The translations under genes and the position numbers were made by a program. From FEN-1297 sp021817845 (GTDB taxonomy: Bacteria > Bacteroidota > Ignavibacteria > Ignavibacteriales > Ignavibacteriaceae): DNA of 64,000 bases. Below, in pieces: positions 35,391 to 45,685 of the stretch. The notes under the pieces were generated by a model. It did not search any database, was not told the origin of the DNA, and saw only the letters and a list, made by a program, of their open reading frames with translations. Positions within the stretch are counted from its first letter, which is position 1; each line of letters starts with the position of its first letter. The DNA is taken from positions 1-64,000 of the forward strand of contig JAKAFW010000016.1 in the NCBI GenBank assembly GCA_021817845.1, given 5' to 3'.

Positions 35391-36705
35391 TATCTACAAT
35401 CATCTCCGAATGGTGATAAGGGTTGAAAGCATATTCCAATCTTAAGATATTATAAGGTAAAAACAAAAAAGTCAAACCTCCACCGTAACCAGGATTAAAA
35501 TCGTTAATGCTCAGGTTTTGTCCTTCCATTCTTATTGCGCCCGCATCGGCAAAAAGCTCGAAATAAATACCAAATCGGTAGGAGAGTAATGATTTTGGTA
35601 CAACCGGAATAAAATTCAGGCTCATATTAATATCTCTTATTATAGGGTAGTTCATTTCAAATGATGTAAAATAAGAGTCGTTTCCCTCCTGTTCCTGGTT
35701 AAAATAACCGCGAATTCTTTGGCTATAACCGAAGAAGGAAAAATCATGATAAGGGACAAGCTTTCCGAATGTAAGCCTGCTGGCAAAGCGCCATTTTAAG
35801 ATTAGTTTTTGAAATTCAGTCTTATAAGTTCTTAAATCGATATCTATTATCTGATAATTTATTCCCTCTTCTCCAAGACCTTTGAGGGAACAATCTGCGA
35901 GTGCATAAATTCCGGTTGATGGGAATTGGGATAAATCACGAGTATCAAGCTCATATCCTGCGCCAAACGAGAATTGACGATCGATACGCTGATTGGATGC
36001 TGAAATACCCTTTATAAATACTGGATTGTCGATATAATCAAAACCAATGTTGACAGAAATTTTATTATATAAATTTATTCTTTTTGCAAAACTAATCTGC
36101 CCTTCAATAAACTTTTGATTGAAATCTTTACCGTAAAGCTGCTTGGCATACTCGCTTTTATTTACGGCATTCTGAAAAGTAAATTGTGCATTGAAAAATA
36201 TATTTTGTGCTCTAAATAAATAAGGGCGATCATAGGAAATATCTACTGATGGATTGTAGCCGAAAGCTGCCTTTGCAAATAATGTTTCATCCTCACCTCT
36301 AAAATTTCGGACGAAAAGATACATCCCATATGAAATTTTTTTCCAATCTCTATCCACTAATTCAGCAAATGGAATCGGATAGATATACCAACTCTCATTC
36401 ACCTGGATATAAAGAATATTAATTGAATCTTTAAGCACCGGGATTAATGATACTTTGGTGAATATCCCAAGACTGAAAATCCTTTCCATGTTAAATGAAA
36501 CAATTTTGGGAGTAATAGTATCACCCACGGTGAAAGTCATTTCTCGTTTAATTACATCATAATCGGTTATTTTATTTCCGCTAATAATTATAGAATCAAC
36601 TTTGATGGCGTAATTACCTGAGTAAACGACAGAATCTTCCCCCTGAGGAAAAACCTTTGATAAGGTAAAAATTAAGAAAAATGTAAATAGAAAATATTTT
36701 GACAT
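35374..36705 (-). CDS. BamA/TamA-like outer-membrane assembly protein
   Basis: A 443-residue protein with a signal peptide (SKYFLFTFFLIFTLSKVFPQG). It has one POTRA-like domain (about 30-105, IIISGNKITDYDVIKREMTF and FSLGIFTKVSLIPV) and a C-terminal surface-antigen barrel (about 130-443) with GYSQRIRGYFNQEQEGNDSY, the L6-loop RGY motif of Omp85 proteins, and a terminal aromatic (DIGISF). With a single POTRA it is shorter than BamA and is more likely an accessory Omp85 protein. It probably inserts or exports proteins or lipids at the outer membrane. Confidence 0.85.
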   Translation of the reverse strand: MSKYFLFTFFLIFTLSKVFPQGEDSVVYSGNYAIKVDSIIISGNKITDYDVIKREMTFTVGDTITPKIVSFNMERIFSLGIFTKVSLIPVLKDSINILYIQVNESWYIYPIPFAELVDRDWKKISYGMYLFVRNFRGEDETLFAKAAFGYNPSVDISYDRPYLFRAQNIFFNAQFTFQNAVNKSEYAKQLYGKDFNQKFIEGQISFAKRINLYNKISVNIGFDYIDNPVFIKGISASNQRIDRQFSFGAGYELDTRDLSQFPSTGIYALADCSLKGLGEEGINYQIIDIDLRTYKTEFQKLILKWRFASRLTFGKLVPYHDFSFFGYSQRIRGYFNQEQEGNDSYFTSFEMNYPIIRDINMSLNFIPVVPKSLLSYRFGIYFELFADAGAIRMEGQNLSINDFNPGYGGGLTFLFLPYNILRLEYAFNPYHHSEMIVDIGISF

Positions 36706-36931
36706 GCACGAAAGTTGGTATTAAATAATGGATAACAAGAAACGTAAAACTATTATTTCGTTAAGAGAAACCTCTAATGTTTTATTGAAAGACTTTATCT
36801 AAAATATACTTCAATTATTAATGAAATAAATTCTAATAATATTTACAAAATAAAAACCTTAAAGATTCTACACACTCGGCTACTATTACATTCGTAATTG
36901 TCTGCTTAAATTGAATTAATAGCTAAATATT

Positions 36932-39850
36932 TTAAGAAACAGTTTCTTCAATATAATCTGAAATAGGATTACAACTGCAAACCAAATTCCTATCGCCATA
37001 AGCATTATTTACTCTTGCCACAGAAGGCCAGAATTTATTCTGCTTAATCCATTCCTTCGGAAACGCGGCTTTCTCTCTCGAATAAGTATGGTTCCAGTTA
37101 CCTGTAACAACGCTGCTAAGGGTATGGGGAGAGTTTTTAAGGACATTATCATTTGCATCTGCTATTCCTATTTCTACTTCATTTATTTCTTGGCGAATTG
37201 AAATCAAAGCATCGCAAAAACGGTCTAACTCTCTTTTTGATTCGCTTTCTGTCGGCTCAATCATAAGCGTACCGGCAACAGGAAAAGAAACCGTAGGTGC
37301 ATGATAGCCGTAATCCATTAATCTTTTAGCAATATCTTCGACCTCTATATGAGCGATTATTTTAAAGTTTCTCATATCAAAAATTAATTCATGAGCAACT
37401 CTGGACTTTTTCCCCGTGTACAAAACTTTAAAATGATTTTCTAATCTTGCTTTAATATAGTTCGCATTTAAAATTGCAAACTTAGTCGCGCTTGCTAAAC
37501 CCTCCGCACCCATCATTTTTATGTATGCATAAGAGACGACAAGAATTCCAGCACTTCCCCATGGAGCGGAAGCAACTGCAGTAATTCCCTTTCCTCCGGA
37601 AGAAAGATTTCTCTCATGTTCAACATTTACAACCGAATGAGCCGGCAAAAACGGAACCAAGTGAGAAGCAACTCCGATTGGGCCAACACCCGGTCCTCCA
37701 CCACCATGAGGTATACAAAACGTTTTATGCAAATTTAGGTGGCATACATCTGCGCCGATCATAGCAGGGCTTGTTAGCCCAACTTGCGCGTTCATGTTAG
37801 CGCCATCCATGTATACTTGTCCGCCGTTATCATGGATAATCTTACAGATTTCTTGAATATCTTCTTCAAAAACACCATGAGTTGATGGATAGGTAACCAT
37901 TAAAGCGGCAAGACTTTCTTTGTGAAGTTCTGCTTTCTTTTTTAAATCTAAAAGGTCAACGTTTCCGTTATCATCACAATTAACCACAACCACTTTCATT
38001 CCTGCCATTACAGCGCTCGCCGGATTTGTTCCATGAGCCGAGGATGGAATCAAAGTAATATTCCGTTTTTTGTCACCGCGGCTTTTATGGTATTCTCTTA
38101 TTACCATTAGACCAGAATACTCTCCCTGTGCTCCTGAATTTGGCTGAAGCGAGATAGCAGAAAAACCTGTAATCTCCGCAAGATCATTTTCAAGTTCTTT
38201 GAATAATTCTAAATAACCCTTCGCTTGATTAAGTGGAGCAAACGGATGAATATCGGAAAATTCAGACCAAGTTACCGGCACCATTTCAACGGTGGCATTT
38301 AATTTCATGGTGCATGAGCCAAGAGGAATCATTGAATGAGTAAGAGATAAATCTTTATCCTCAAGGCTTTTCATATATCTTAGCATTTCGGTTTCGGAAT
38401 GATATGAATTAAAAACCGGATGCTGCAGATATTCACTTGTCCTTTCAAGATAAGAAGGAAATTTTATTTTGACGTTTCGGGCAAGCACTTCCGTTTTGAT
38501 TGGATCAAAGTTTTTATTTTTTGCTGAAGAAAATATCTCGATAATTTCAAGAACATCTTCATAGCCGGTAATTTCGCTCAATGAAATTTGGATTGAATTA
38601 GGGGTGTAATAAAAGTTTATTCCTTTTGCTTCAGCAAGCTGTCTTAAGATATTTAGTTTATCAAGTTCGCCCGGCAATAAAATAATATTAAGAGTGTCGA
38701 AGAAAAACTTATTAGATTGAACAAATCCCAAACCAGAAAGGGCAGATTCTAAAATTTTGGTTAGCAGATGAATCCCTTCTGCAATTTTTCTTAGTACATT
38801 TGGGCCATGATAAACAGCATACATTGAAGCCATTATAGCAAGCAGAACTTGCGAAGTGCAGATATTGCTCGTAGCTTTTTCCCTGCGAATATGCTGCTCC
38901 CTTGTTTGAAGCGCCATTCTCAAAGCCCGGTTTCCATTCGAGTCAACGGATACGCCGATTATTCTTCCCGGAATTTGTCTTTTAAATTCATCTTTAGTTG
39001 CAAAATAAGCTGCATGGGGACCGCCGAACCCCATTGGGATTCCAAAGCGCTGGGTACTGCCTACAACTGCATCTGCCCCAAATTCCCCGGGAGGCGTTAA
39101 CAAAGCAAGACTTAGAATATCGGCAGCTACAACAGCAAAAATATTTTTCTCTTTAGCTTTCTTAAATAATTCACGGTAATCATATATTTCGCCCACTGCC
39201 GAAGGATATTGGACTAAGATTCCGAAAAACTCTTCAGTAAGTTCTATCTTTTGATGATCGCCGATAACAAGCTCTATTCCTAAAGGATTTGATCGTGTTT
39301 TTAGTACATCAATAGTCTGAGGGAAGCATTCATTCGACACGAAAAACTTATTAGCGTTTGTTTTATTTCTGAGTGAATGGAACATTATCATTGCTTCAGC
39401 AGCAGAAGTTCCTTCATCTAAAAGAGAGGCATTTGCTATGTTCATACCGGTCAGATCGTTAACCATCGTTTGAAAATTCAGTAAGGCTTCTAATCTTCCC
39501 TGTGATATTTCCGCCTGGTAAGGCGTATATTGTGTGTACCAACCTGGATTTTCAAGAATATTTCTTTTTATTACTTCAGGCGTAATTGCAGGATAATATC
39601 CAAGTCCAATATAAGACTTAAAAACTTTATTCTTTTTAGAAACTATTTTAAGTTTATTTAAAAGTTCATACTCCGATATAGGCTCATCAAGCCGCAATGA
39701 ATTTTTAAGTCTGATTTGCTTTGGAATTGTTTCATCAATTAACTGATCTAATGATTGAACTCCCGTAGCTTGGAGCATTGCATTTAATTCAAGATCGGAA
39801 GGACCTACATGGCGCTTTACAAATTCATCTGGATGGGAAAATAATTTCAT
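36932..39850 (-). CDS. gcvP: Glycine dehydrogenase (decarboxylating), P protein
   Basis: A 972-residue single-chain P protein of the glycine cleavage system. It decarboxylates glycine and loads the aminomethyl group on the lipoyl H protein. The pyridoxal phosphate lysine is Lys709 in HLNLHKTFCIPHGGGGPG, and the N-terminal half is the related but cofactor-free domain. FVKRHVGPSDLELNAML at the start fits a complete protein. gcvT and gcvH are not adjacent. I looked for a glycine riboswitch in the 129 bases upstream and saw none. Confidence 0.97.
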   Translation of the reverse strand: MKLFSHPDEFVKRHVGPSDLELNAMLQATGVQSLDQLIDETIPKQIRLKNSLRLDEPISEYELLNKLKIVSKKNKVFKSYIGLGYYPAITPEVIKRNILENPGWYTQYTPYQAEISQGRLEALLNFQTMVNDLTGMNIANASLLDEGTSAAEAMIMFHSLRNKTNANKFFVSNECFPQTIDVLKTRSNPLGIELVIGDHQKIELTEEFFGILVQYPSAVGEIYDYRELFKKAKEKNIFAVVAADILSLALLTPPGEFGADAVVGSTQRFGIPMGFGGPHAAYFATKDEFKRQIPGRIIGVSVDSNGNRALRMALQTREQHIRREKATSNICTSQVLLAIMASMYAVYHGPNVLRKIAEGIHLLTKILESALSGLGFVQSNKFFFDTLNIILLPGELDKLNILRQLAEAKGINFYYTPNSIQISLSEITGYEDVLEIIEIFSSAKNKNFDPIKTEVLARNVKIKFPSYLERTSEYLQHPVFNSYHSETEMLRYMKSLEDKDLSLTHSMIPLGSCTMKLNATVEMVPVTWSEFSDIHPFAPLNQAKGYLELFKELENDLAEITGFSAISLQPNSGAQGEYSGLMVIREYHKSRGDKKRNITLIPSSAHGTNPASAVMAGMKVVVVNCDDNGNVDLLDLKKKAELHKESLAALMVTYPSTHGVFEEDIQEICKIIHDNGGQVYMDGANMNAQVGLTSPAMIGADVCHLNLHKTFCIPHGGGGPGVGPIGVASHLVPFLPAHSVVNVEHERNLSSGGKGITAVASAPWGSAGILVVSYAYIKMMGAEGLASATKFAILNANYIKARLENHFKVLYTGKKSRVAHELIFDMRNFKIIAHIEVEDIAKRLMDYGYHAPTVSFPVAGTLMIEPTESESKRELDRFCDALISIRQEINEVEIGIADANDNVLKNSPHTLSSVVTGNWNHTYSREKAAFPKEWIKQNKFWPSVARVNNAYGDRNLVCSCNPISDYIEETVS

Positions 39851-39979
39851 AATTTTATTTCTTATTTAATTGTTTGATTTACATACGTAAAAATAAATAA
39901 AGTTTTCCACCTATAAAATTTATTTGAACTTTTTATTGTGGTAAGAAATTTAGAAGAAAGGAAACATTAACCAAGAAAA

Positions 39980-40780
39980 TCACTTATTCAATTTAACGTC
40001 ACCGCTAAACTCAGTTATTTTTTTCAATGCTTCATGAGCGGCATTCTGTTCAGCGCTTTTTTTATTGCGTCCCTTTCCTATGCCGTACTCCGTCTCGCCG
40101 ATAGAGACCGAAATTGTAAAAGTGCGGTTGTGTTGAGGTCCCTCTTCTTTCAAAACTGTATAAACCGGAATTTGAAGTTTATTAGCCTGAGCATATTCCA
40201 AAAGCTGACTTTTAAAATTTTCATCAATCAAATAGACTCCGTCCCTAGAATTAGGTTCGATAAGTATGCGTTCGATAAATTCTTTTGCGGAATCAAGACC
40301 ATTGTCAAGATAGATAGCGCCAATCAACGCTTCCAGGGCATCAGCTAAAACCGTTTTAGAACCGGCATTAAAGTTATTAGAAAAATTTTTACTTATCAGT
40401 AAAAAATTTGCAAGGTTTATATGTTCAGCAGCCCCAGCGAGGGCAATACGGTTTACAAGCTTTGAACGTACTTTTGTTAAAAATCCTTCATCCTTTTCAG
40501 GAAAAGCTTCAAACAAATATTCTGCTACAGAAAGGCTTAAAACAGAATCACCTAAAAATTCAAGTCTTTCATTGGAAACATCATAATCAAAATTTTGTTC
40601 AAGAAAGGATCTGTGCATTAAAGCTTGAATAAAATAAGATTTGTTTTTGATGTTGAATCCAACTAACTTTTCAAGTTCTGCAAATTTTTTATGTGTCAGA
40701 AGACGGGAAATCTCTTTTGATTTCTTTTGAACTTGTCGCTGTTTTAATCTTTCAACTACCCAATTTAAAAATTTTCCCAA
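39980..40780 (-). CDS. rnc: Ribonuclease III
   Basis: A 266-residue double-strand RNA endonuclease for rRNA and mRNA processing. The catalytic signature NERLEFLGDSVLSLSVAEYL (around residue 70) and the second acidic site in ADALEALIGAIYLDNG are present. A dsRNA-binding domain occupies about residues 190-258 (PQHNRTFTISV, GKGRNKKSAEQNAAHEALK). It has an N-terminal extension of about 25 basic residues. It lies 2 bases after fabF, the usual linkage of rnc to the fatty-acid genes. Confidence 0.97.
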   Translation of the reverse strand: MGKFLNWVVERLKQRQVQKKSKEISRLLTHKKFAELEKLVGFNIKNKSYFIQALMHRSFLEQNFDYDVSNERLEFLGDSVLSLSVAEYLFEAFPEKDEGFLTKVRSKLVNRIALAGAAEHINLANFLLISKNFSNNFNAGSKTVLADALEALIGAIYLDNGLDSAKEFIERILIEPNSRDGVYLIDENFKSQLLEYAQANKLQIPVYTVLKEEGPQHNRTFTISVSIGETEYGIGKGRNKKSAEQNAAHEALKKITEFSGDVKLNK

Positions 40781-40782
40781 GC

Positions 40783-42030
40783 TTAAACCTCAAATTTTTT
40801 AAATAAAATTGAAGCATTATGGCCGCCAAATCCAAAAGTATTACTAATAGCACACCGGATTTCTTTAAGCGTGGCTTTATTAGGGCTATAATTTAAATCG
40901 CACTCAGGATCCGGATTAGTAAGGTTAATTGTTGGCGGAATTAAATTATTTTTTAGAGCAAGAATAGTTGCCACGGCTTCAATACCACCGGCAGCGCCAA
41001 GCAGATGACCTGTCATAGATTTCGTAGAAGTAACTATCATTTTATAAGCATGCTCTCCAAAGACAGTTTTAATTGCATTAGTTTCATAAACATCGTTATA
41101 AGGCGTAGATGTTCCGTGAGCATTTATATAATCAACATCTTCTGTTAAAACACCGGCATCGCGAATAGCTTCTTTCATAGCACGAACAGCGCCCTCACCT
41201 CCCGGTGCCGGGGCTGTAATATGAAATGCGTCACCTGTCAAACCAATACCCGCAATTTCAGCATAAATTTTTGCGCCTCGATTAAGTGCATGCTCTAGTT
41301 CCTCCAAAATTAATGTGCCGGCGCCTTCTCCCATTACAAAACCGTTTCTGTCTTTATCAAAAGGTCTTGAAGCTTCAAGATACCTATCGTTCCACCTGGA
41401 TAATGCTTTCATTGCGTTAAAACCACCAACACCCATTTCTGTAATAGCTGCTTCGGATCCACCACAAATCATCAGATCAGCGCTTCCGCGTTGTATCAAA
41501 ATAAAAGCATCTGAGATTGCATGCGAAGCTGTTGCACATGCTGATGTTGTTGCATAATTAGGACCTTTCAGTCCAAATTTAATTGAGATTTGTCCCGATG
41601 CCATATCGGGGATCATCATGGTAACGAAGAAAGGGCTAATAACACGTGGATTTTTTGCTTCAAAAAAATTCCAGTATTGTTGTTGTAGCGTATCCATGCC
41701 ACCAATACCGCTTCCGAAAATTACTCCGAATCTTTCTTTATTAACTTTTTCAAGATTCATTTCCGAATCAATTAAAGCCATTTCACTTGTAGCGATAGCG
41801 TAATGAGTAAATGGGTCCATTCTCTTAACGCTTTTTTTATCGATGTAATTTTCAGGATTAAAATTTTTTACTTCAGCGGCAAACCGCGTCTCGAAATTTG
41901 AAGCATCAAATTTTGTGATTGGTCCAACGCCATTTTTGCCTGAGACTAATCCATCCCAATATTCGTTAATTCCAATACCAATAGGAGTAATTGCTCCCAT
42001 ACCGGTAACAACCACTCTTCGTTTAGTCAT
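40783..42030 (-). CDS. fabF: Beta-ketoacyl-ACP synthase II
   Basis: A 415-residue condensing enzyme that elongates acyl-ACP with malonyl-ACP. The nucleophile is Cys165 in TSACATASHAI. The two catalytic histidines lie in NAHGTSTPYND and KSMTGHLLGAAG. Length and motifs match FabF rather than FabB. It lies in the order acpP-fabF-rnc, common in bacteria. Confidence 0.97.
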   Translation of the reverse strand: MTKRRVVVTGMGAITPIGIGINEYWDGLVSGKNGVGPITKFDASNFETRFAAEVKNFNPENYIDKKSVKRMDPFTHYAIATSEMALIDSEMNLEKVNKERFGVIFGSGIGGMDTLQQQYWNFFEAKNPRVISPFFVTMMIPDMASGQISIKFGLKGPNYATTSACATASHAISDAFILIQRGSADLMICGGSEAAITEMGVGGFNAMKALSRWNDRYLEASRPFDKDRNGFVMGEGAGTLILEELEHALNRGAKIYAEIAGIGLTGDAFHITAPAPGGEGAVRAMKEAIRDAGVLTEDVDYINAHGTSTPYNDVYETNAIKTVFGEHAYKMIVTSTKSMTGHLLGAAGGIEAVATILALKNNLIPPTINLTNPDPECDLNYSPNKATLKEIRCAISNTFGFGGHNASILFKKFEV

Positions 42031-42116
42031 ATTGGTCTCCCAAATTTTTTTTGCGATGAATTAGGTTTAGATGAGTAAAAATAAAAGTCGAGAAAGTAGA
42101 TCCCCGACTCTATAAA

Positions 42117-42353
42117 TTACTTACCCAATTTTTCTTTTAAATATCTAACTGCATCTCCTACCGTACCGATTTTTTCAGCGTCTTCATCTGGTATTGATAC
42201 AGAGAAAGCGCTTTCAAAACCCATGACCAATTCAACTATGTCAAGTGAATCGGCGCCTAAATCATTTGTAAATGAAGCTTCAGGTGTGATTTGAGATTCT
42301 TCTACACCTAATTTGTCGATAATTATTTCTTTAACTTTAGCTTCAACGTCCAT
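42117..42353 (-). CDS. acpP: Acyl carrier protein
   Basis: A 78-residue acidic carrier. Ser36 in GADSLDIVELV is the site for the phosphopantetheine arm. Length and charge are standard. It sits between fabG and fabF, as in many bacteria, and is probably the main ACP of fatty-acid synthesis. Confidence 0.98.
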   Translation of the reverse strand: MDVEAKVKEIIIDKLGVEESQITPEASFTNDLGADSLDIVELVMGFESAFSVSIPDEDAEKIGTVGDAVRYLKEKLGK

Positions 42354-42406
42354 TTGTATCTCCTAATTTAATTAATGATTGATTGTTATTGTTTTATAAT
42401 TCTTTT

Positions 42407-43150
42407 TCACATTACCATTCCGCCGTCAACTGAAATTACTTGACCTGTAATATAATCAGAATCTGATGATGCTAAAAATGAAACGACCTTTGCAACATCT
42501 TCAGGAGTTCCGATTTTTTTAATGGGAATTTGAGACAATATCATCTCTCTTTGTTGTTCGTTCAATTTTTCAGTCATATCAGTTGAAATGTAGCCCGGCG
42601 CCACCGCATTAACATTGATGTTTCTTGATGCTAATTCTTTTGCTGTAGATTTAGTAAAACCGATTATGCCGGATTTTGCAGCAACATAATTTGCTTGCCC
42701 GGGATTTCCGGTTAAAGCAACAACCGAAGAAATATTTATAATCTTGCCGTACCGTTTACCCAACATAGTTTTAAGAGATACTTTTGTGTAATTAAAAACG
42801 CTTTTAAGATTTGAGGAAATAACTTTATCAAAATCAGCTTCGGACATTCTTAGAAGCAAATTGTCTTTAGTTATGCCTGCATTATTCACTAAAATATCTA
42901 ATCCGCCTAAATTTTCCAAAGCAAAACTTACTGTTTTTTCTGCTTCGGCATAAGAGGATGCGTCAGCCTTAAATCCTAAGATTCTTACGCCAAATTTTTG
43001 TGATTCAGCTTCGAGTAATTTAGCAGCTTCTTCAGAATTTTGAAAAGTAAAAACCACGTTGCAACCTAAAGAAGCGAGTTCAAGAACGATTGCACGACCA
43101 ATCCCCCGTGTTCCTCCGGTTACAATTGCATTTTTTCCACTTAGCTTCAT
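42407..43150 (-). CDS. fabG: 3-oxoacyl-ACP reductase
   Basis: A 247-residue short-chain dehydrogenase that reduces the 3-oxoacyl-ACP with NADPH. The cofactor loop is GGTRGIGRAIV, NNAGIT follows, and the catalytic Ser and Tyr-xxx-Lys are in INISSVVALTGNPGQANYVAAK. The C terminus (ITGQVISVDGGMVM) is typical of FabG. It overlaps the DUF3109 gene upstream by ATGA. Confidence 0.96.
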   Translation of the reverse strand: MKLSGKNAIVTGGTRGIGRAIVLELASLGCNVVFTFQNSEEAAKLLEAESQKFGVRILGFKADASSYAEAEKTVSFALENLGGLDILVNNAGITKDNLLLRMSEADFDKVISSNLKSVFNYTKVSLKTMLGKRYGKIINISSVVALTGNPGQANYVAAKSGIIGFTKSTAKELASRNINVNAVAPGYISTDMTEKLNEQQREMILSQIPIKKIGTPEDVAKVVSFLASSDSDYITGQVISVDGGMVM

Positions 43151-43737
43151 GCTACTTCACTCGGATTTTCCGAATTCAAATATTGCTTTCTGTATTCTTC
43201 AAGTTCTGCAAATCCTTTATCGCCAAAATAGTGAATTAATTCTTCACGGCAAGCCTCATAAATAGAAATATCCTGAACCGGGTTTCTATTGCAGACTTTT
43301 AACCGGTCTAAATGCCCATCATCGATAGTCAATGAACCTTCAAAAATTGTTAAAGGAAATAATATGCAATAAATTGGTTTATATTTCCACTTGTGTTCGT
43401 TTTCGCTAAGGGCAAGTTTTTGTAAAGAGCACAATCCTATTTTATCTAAGAAAACACATTTGTTATTATGCAACTCTGTTCCCACAGCGATTCCGGAGGT
43501 AAAATCCTTATCTTCTACGGGTGACTCAAACCATTTACTAACATCGGTAGTTTGGCTGTCATCCATGAAAGGGATTATCTTATCTTTAATGTTTAACAAA
43601 TCCTGATGTTCTGTCGAGTCAGCGTAGACACCATAATAACAGCATTCCCCGTTACATTGGCAACTAAATCTAAAGGTAAAGATCAACGGATCAATCTTTA
43701 TTCCATTAATTTCTTTAGTAAATACTGCGCTGCTCAA
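43147..43737 (-). CDS. DUF3109 family cysteine-rich protein within the fab operon
   Basis: A 196-residue protein matching the DUF3109 pattern. It has an N-terminal CQCNGECCYYGVYAD, then NKCVFLDKIGLCSLQKLAL and WKYKPIYCILFPL, and a late CNRN, a set of cysteines that could bind iron-sulfur or zinc. The family has no settled function. Here it overlaps fabD upstream and fabG downstream by ATGA on both sides, so it is translated as part of the fatty-acid operon. A role in lipid metabolism or ACP maturation is possible but only contextual. Confidence 0.8.
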   Translation of the reverse strand: MSSAVFTKEINGIKIDPLIFTFRFSCQCNGECCYYGVYADSTEHQDLLNIKDKIIPFMDDSQTTDVSKWFESPVEDKDFTSGIAVGTELHNNKCVFLDKIGLCSLQKLALSENEHKWKYKPIYCILFPLTIFEGSLTIDDGHLDRLKVCNRNPVQDISIYEACREELIHYFGDKGFAELEEYRKQYLNSENPSEVA

Positions 43738-44648
43738 AGATATTTCTCCACATCTACAAATTTATCAATACCGAAACATTTAACATCCGGATTAATTCTC
43801 TTTACCAATCCTTGTAAAACTTTACCGGGTCCGATTTCGTAAAATTCATCTATTCCGTCACTTACCATATTCACAATTGTTTCCTCCCAACGAACTGGTG
43901 AAGTTAATTGTTCAAAAAGTAATTTCTTTATTTCATCTTTTTTAGTAACAGGTTTGGCAGTAACATTTGCATAAACCGGAAAACGCGCGTCGTAAATGTA
44001 AGTGTTGTTTAACTCATTAAGAAATTCAATTTGAGCAGATTCCATCAGTGAAGAATGAAAAGCGCCGCTAACGATAAGTTCTTTTACTAATTTTGCTCCC
44101 TTAGATTTGCAAATTTCCATAGTTTTTTTTACGCCGCTTACTGAACCCGAAATTACAATTTGACCCGGTGAATTAAAATTTGCGCATTGTACTACTCCTT
44201 CCGAGGAGGCTTCCGAACAAGAATCAGAAACTGTTTGCATGTCTAGTCCGATTATTGCCGCCATAGTTCCTGGGAATTCAATACCAGCTTTTTGCATCGC
44301 TATTCCGCGGGTTCTAACTAACTTCACTGCATCATAAAATTGAATTGAACCTGCAGCAACCAAAGCAGAATATTCGCCAAGCGAATGTCCCGCTGCTGCA
44401 TCAACATTAAGCGTTCTAATTAAACTTGCTAAAATAACACTATGAAGAAATATTGCCGGCTGCGTAAATTCAGTTTGTTTTAATTGAGCTTCGGGACCAT
44501 TAAACAAAATATAAGAGAGATTTATACCGAGAGCATCGTCGGCGGTTTTAATCATCTCCTTTGCTTCAACGGAATTTTCAAACAAGTCTTTCGCCATACC
44601 AACATACTGCGAACCTTGTCCTGGAAAGAGAAAAGCTTTTTTAGACAT
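43734..44648 (-). CDS. fabD: Malonyl-CoA-ACP transacylase
   Basis: A 304-residue enzyme that moves malonyl from CoA to ACP. FPGQGSQYVGM opens the protein, and the active-site serine is Ser89 in AAGHSLGEYSALVAAG. GAFHSSLM holds the catalytic histidine. Standard length. It lies 24 bases after fabH and overlaps the DUF3109 gene. Confidence 0.97.
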   Translation of the reverse strand: MSKKAFLFPGQGSQYVGMAKDLFENSVEAKEMIKTADDALGINLSYILFNGPEAQLKQTEFTQPAIFLHSVILASLIRTLNVDAAAGHSLGEYSALVAAGSIQFYDAVKLVRTRGIAMQKAGIEFPGTMAAIIGLDMQTVSDSCSEASSEGVVQCANFNSPGQIVISGSVSGVKKTMEICKSKGAKLVKELIVSGAFHSSLMESAQIEFLNELNNTYIYDARFPVYANVTAKPVTKKDEIKKLLFEQLTSPVRWEETIVNMVSDGIDEFYEIGPGKVLQGLVKRINPDVKCFGIDKFVDVEKYL

Positions 44649-44672
44649 AAATAAAATTTTTCATCAACATTA

Positions 44673-45674
44673 TTAAATAGCCCAAACTAGATAAATCGCG
44701 CCCCAAGTGTAGCCTGCGCCAAAGGCAGACAAAATTAGTTTATCGCCTTTTTTAATTTTCCCATTGCGATAGTATTCCACAAGGCAAAGTGGAATTGTAG
44801 CAGCAGTTGTATTCCCGTATCGGTCTATATTAATCATTACTTTATCTTTGCTTATGCCCATACGTTCTGCAGTGGCAGCAATAATTCTTAAATTCGCCTG
44901 GTGAGGGACAAGATAAGCGATGTCGTCCGAAGTTAAATTATTCTTTTGCATTATATCATAGGAAATATCTGCCATACCCTTTACCGCAACTTTGAACACT
45001 GCCTTTCCATCCTGGTAAAGATAATGCATTTTCTTATCGACAGTTTCATGAGTCGGCGGGTTTAGACTTCCTCCGCCTAGCATATAAAGGGCATCTTTGC
45101 CGGAACCATCTACTTTTAGGAGAGAATCCTGCATTCCAAGGTTTTCATCTTCGGTAGGTTCGAGCAAAACTGCCGCAGCAGCATCTCCAAATAATATACA
45201 ATTATTACGGTCGGTATAATCAACAATCGAGGTCATTTTATCTGCGCCAATCACCATTACTTTTTTATACCTGCCGCTTTCAATTAAGGAACACCCTGTT
45301 TGAAAAGCGAAAAGAAAACCCGAACAAGCAGCCGAGAGGTCAAAACCCCATGCATTTTTTGCTCCGATATTATTTTGTACTAAGCAGGCTGTCGCAGGAA
45401 AAAACATATCGGGAGTAACCGTAGCAACGATTATTGCGTCGATCTCTTCGGCAGACATATTTATACTTTTCAAGAGATCTTCGGCAGCTTTAGTTGCCAA
45501 GTCGCTTGTTGCCCCATTCTCTAATATTCTTCTTTCTATAATACCCGTTCTTGATCTGATCCATTCGTCATTCGTATCAACAATTTTTTCAAAGAAAGCA
45601 TTATCTAAAATTTTATCAGGGGCATACATTCCAACGCCAGTAACAATTGCACGGCGCTTACCATTTTTTTCCAT
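44673..45674 (-). CDS. fabH: Beta-ketoacyl-ACP synthase III
   Basis: A 333-residue condensing enzyme that starts fatty-acid synthesis from acyl-CoA and malonyl-ACP. The nucleophile is Cys117 in DLSAACSGFLFAF. His and Asn of the triad are in VPHQANLRII and RYGNTTAATIPL. It lies 11 bases after plsX and is part of the plsX-fabHD-fabG-acpP-fabF cluster. Confidence 0.97.
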   Translation of the reverse strand: MEKNGKRRAIVTGVGMYAPDKILDNAFFEKIVDTNDEWIRSRTGIIERRILENGATSDLATKAAEDLLKSINMSAEEIDAIIVATVTPDMFFPATACLVQNNIGAKNAWGFDLSAACSGFLFAFQTGCSLIESGRYKKVMVIGADKMTSIVDYTDRNNCILFGDAAAAVLLEPTEDENLGMQDSLLKVDGSGKDALYMLGGGSLNPPTHETVDKKMHYLYQDGKAVFKVAVKGMADISYDIMQKNNLTSDDIAYLVPHQANLRIIAATAERMGISKDKVMINIDRYGNTTAATIPLCLVEYYRNGKIKKGDKLILSAFGAGYTWGAIYLVWAI

Positions 45675-45685
45675 TTGAATTCCGT

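Noticed and set aside
39851..39979. Possible glycine riboswitch before gcvP
   Set aside because: The 129-base upstream region is A/T-rich with no tandem aptamer-like stems or conserved blocks.
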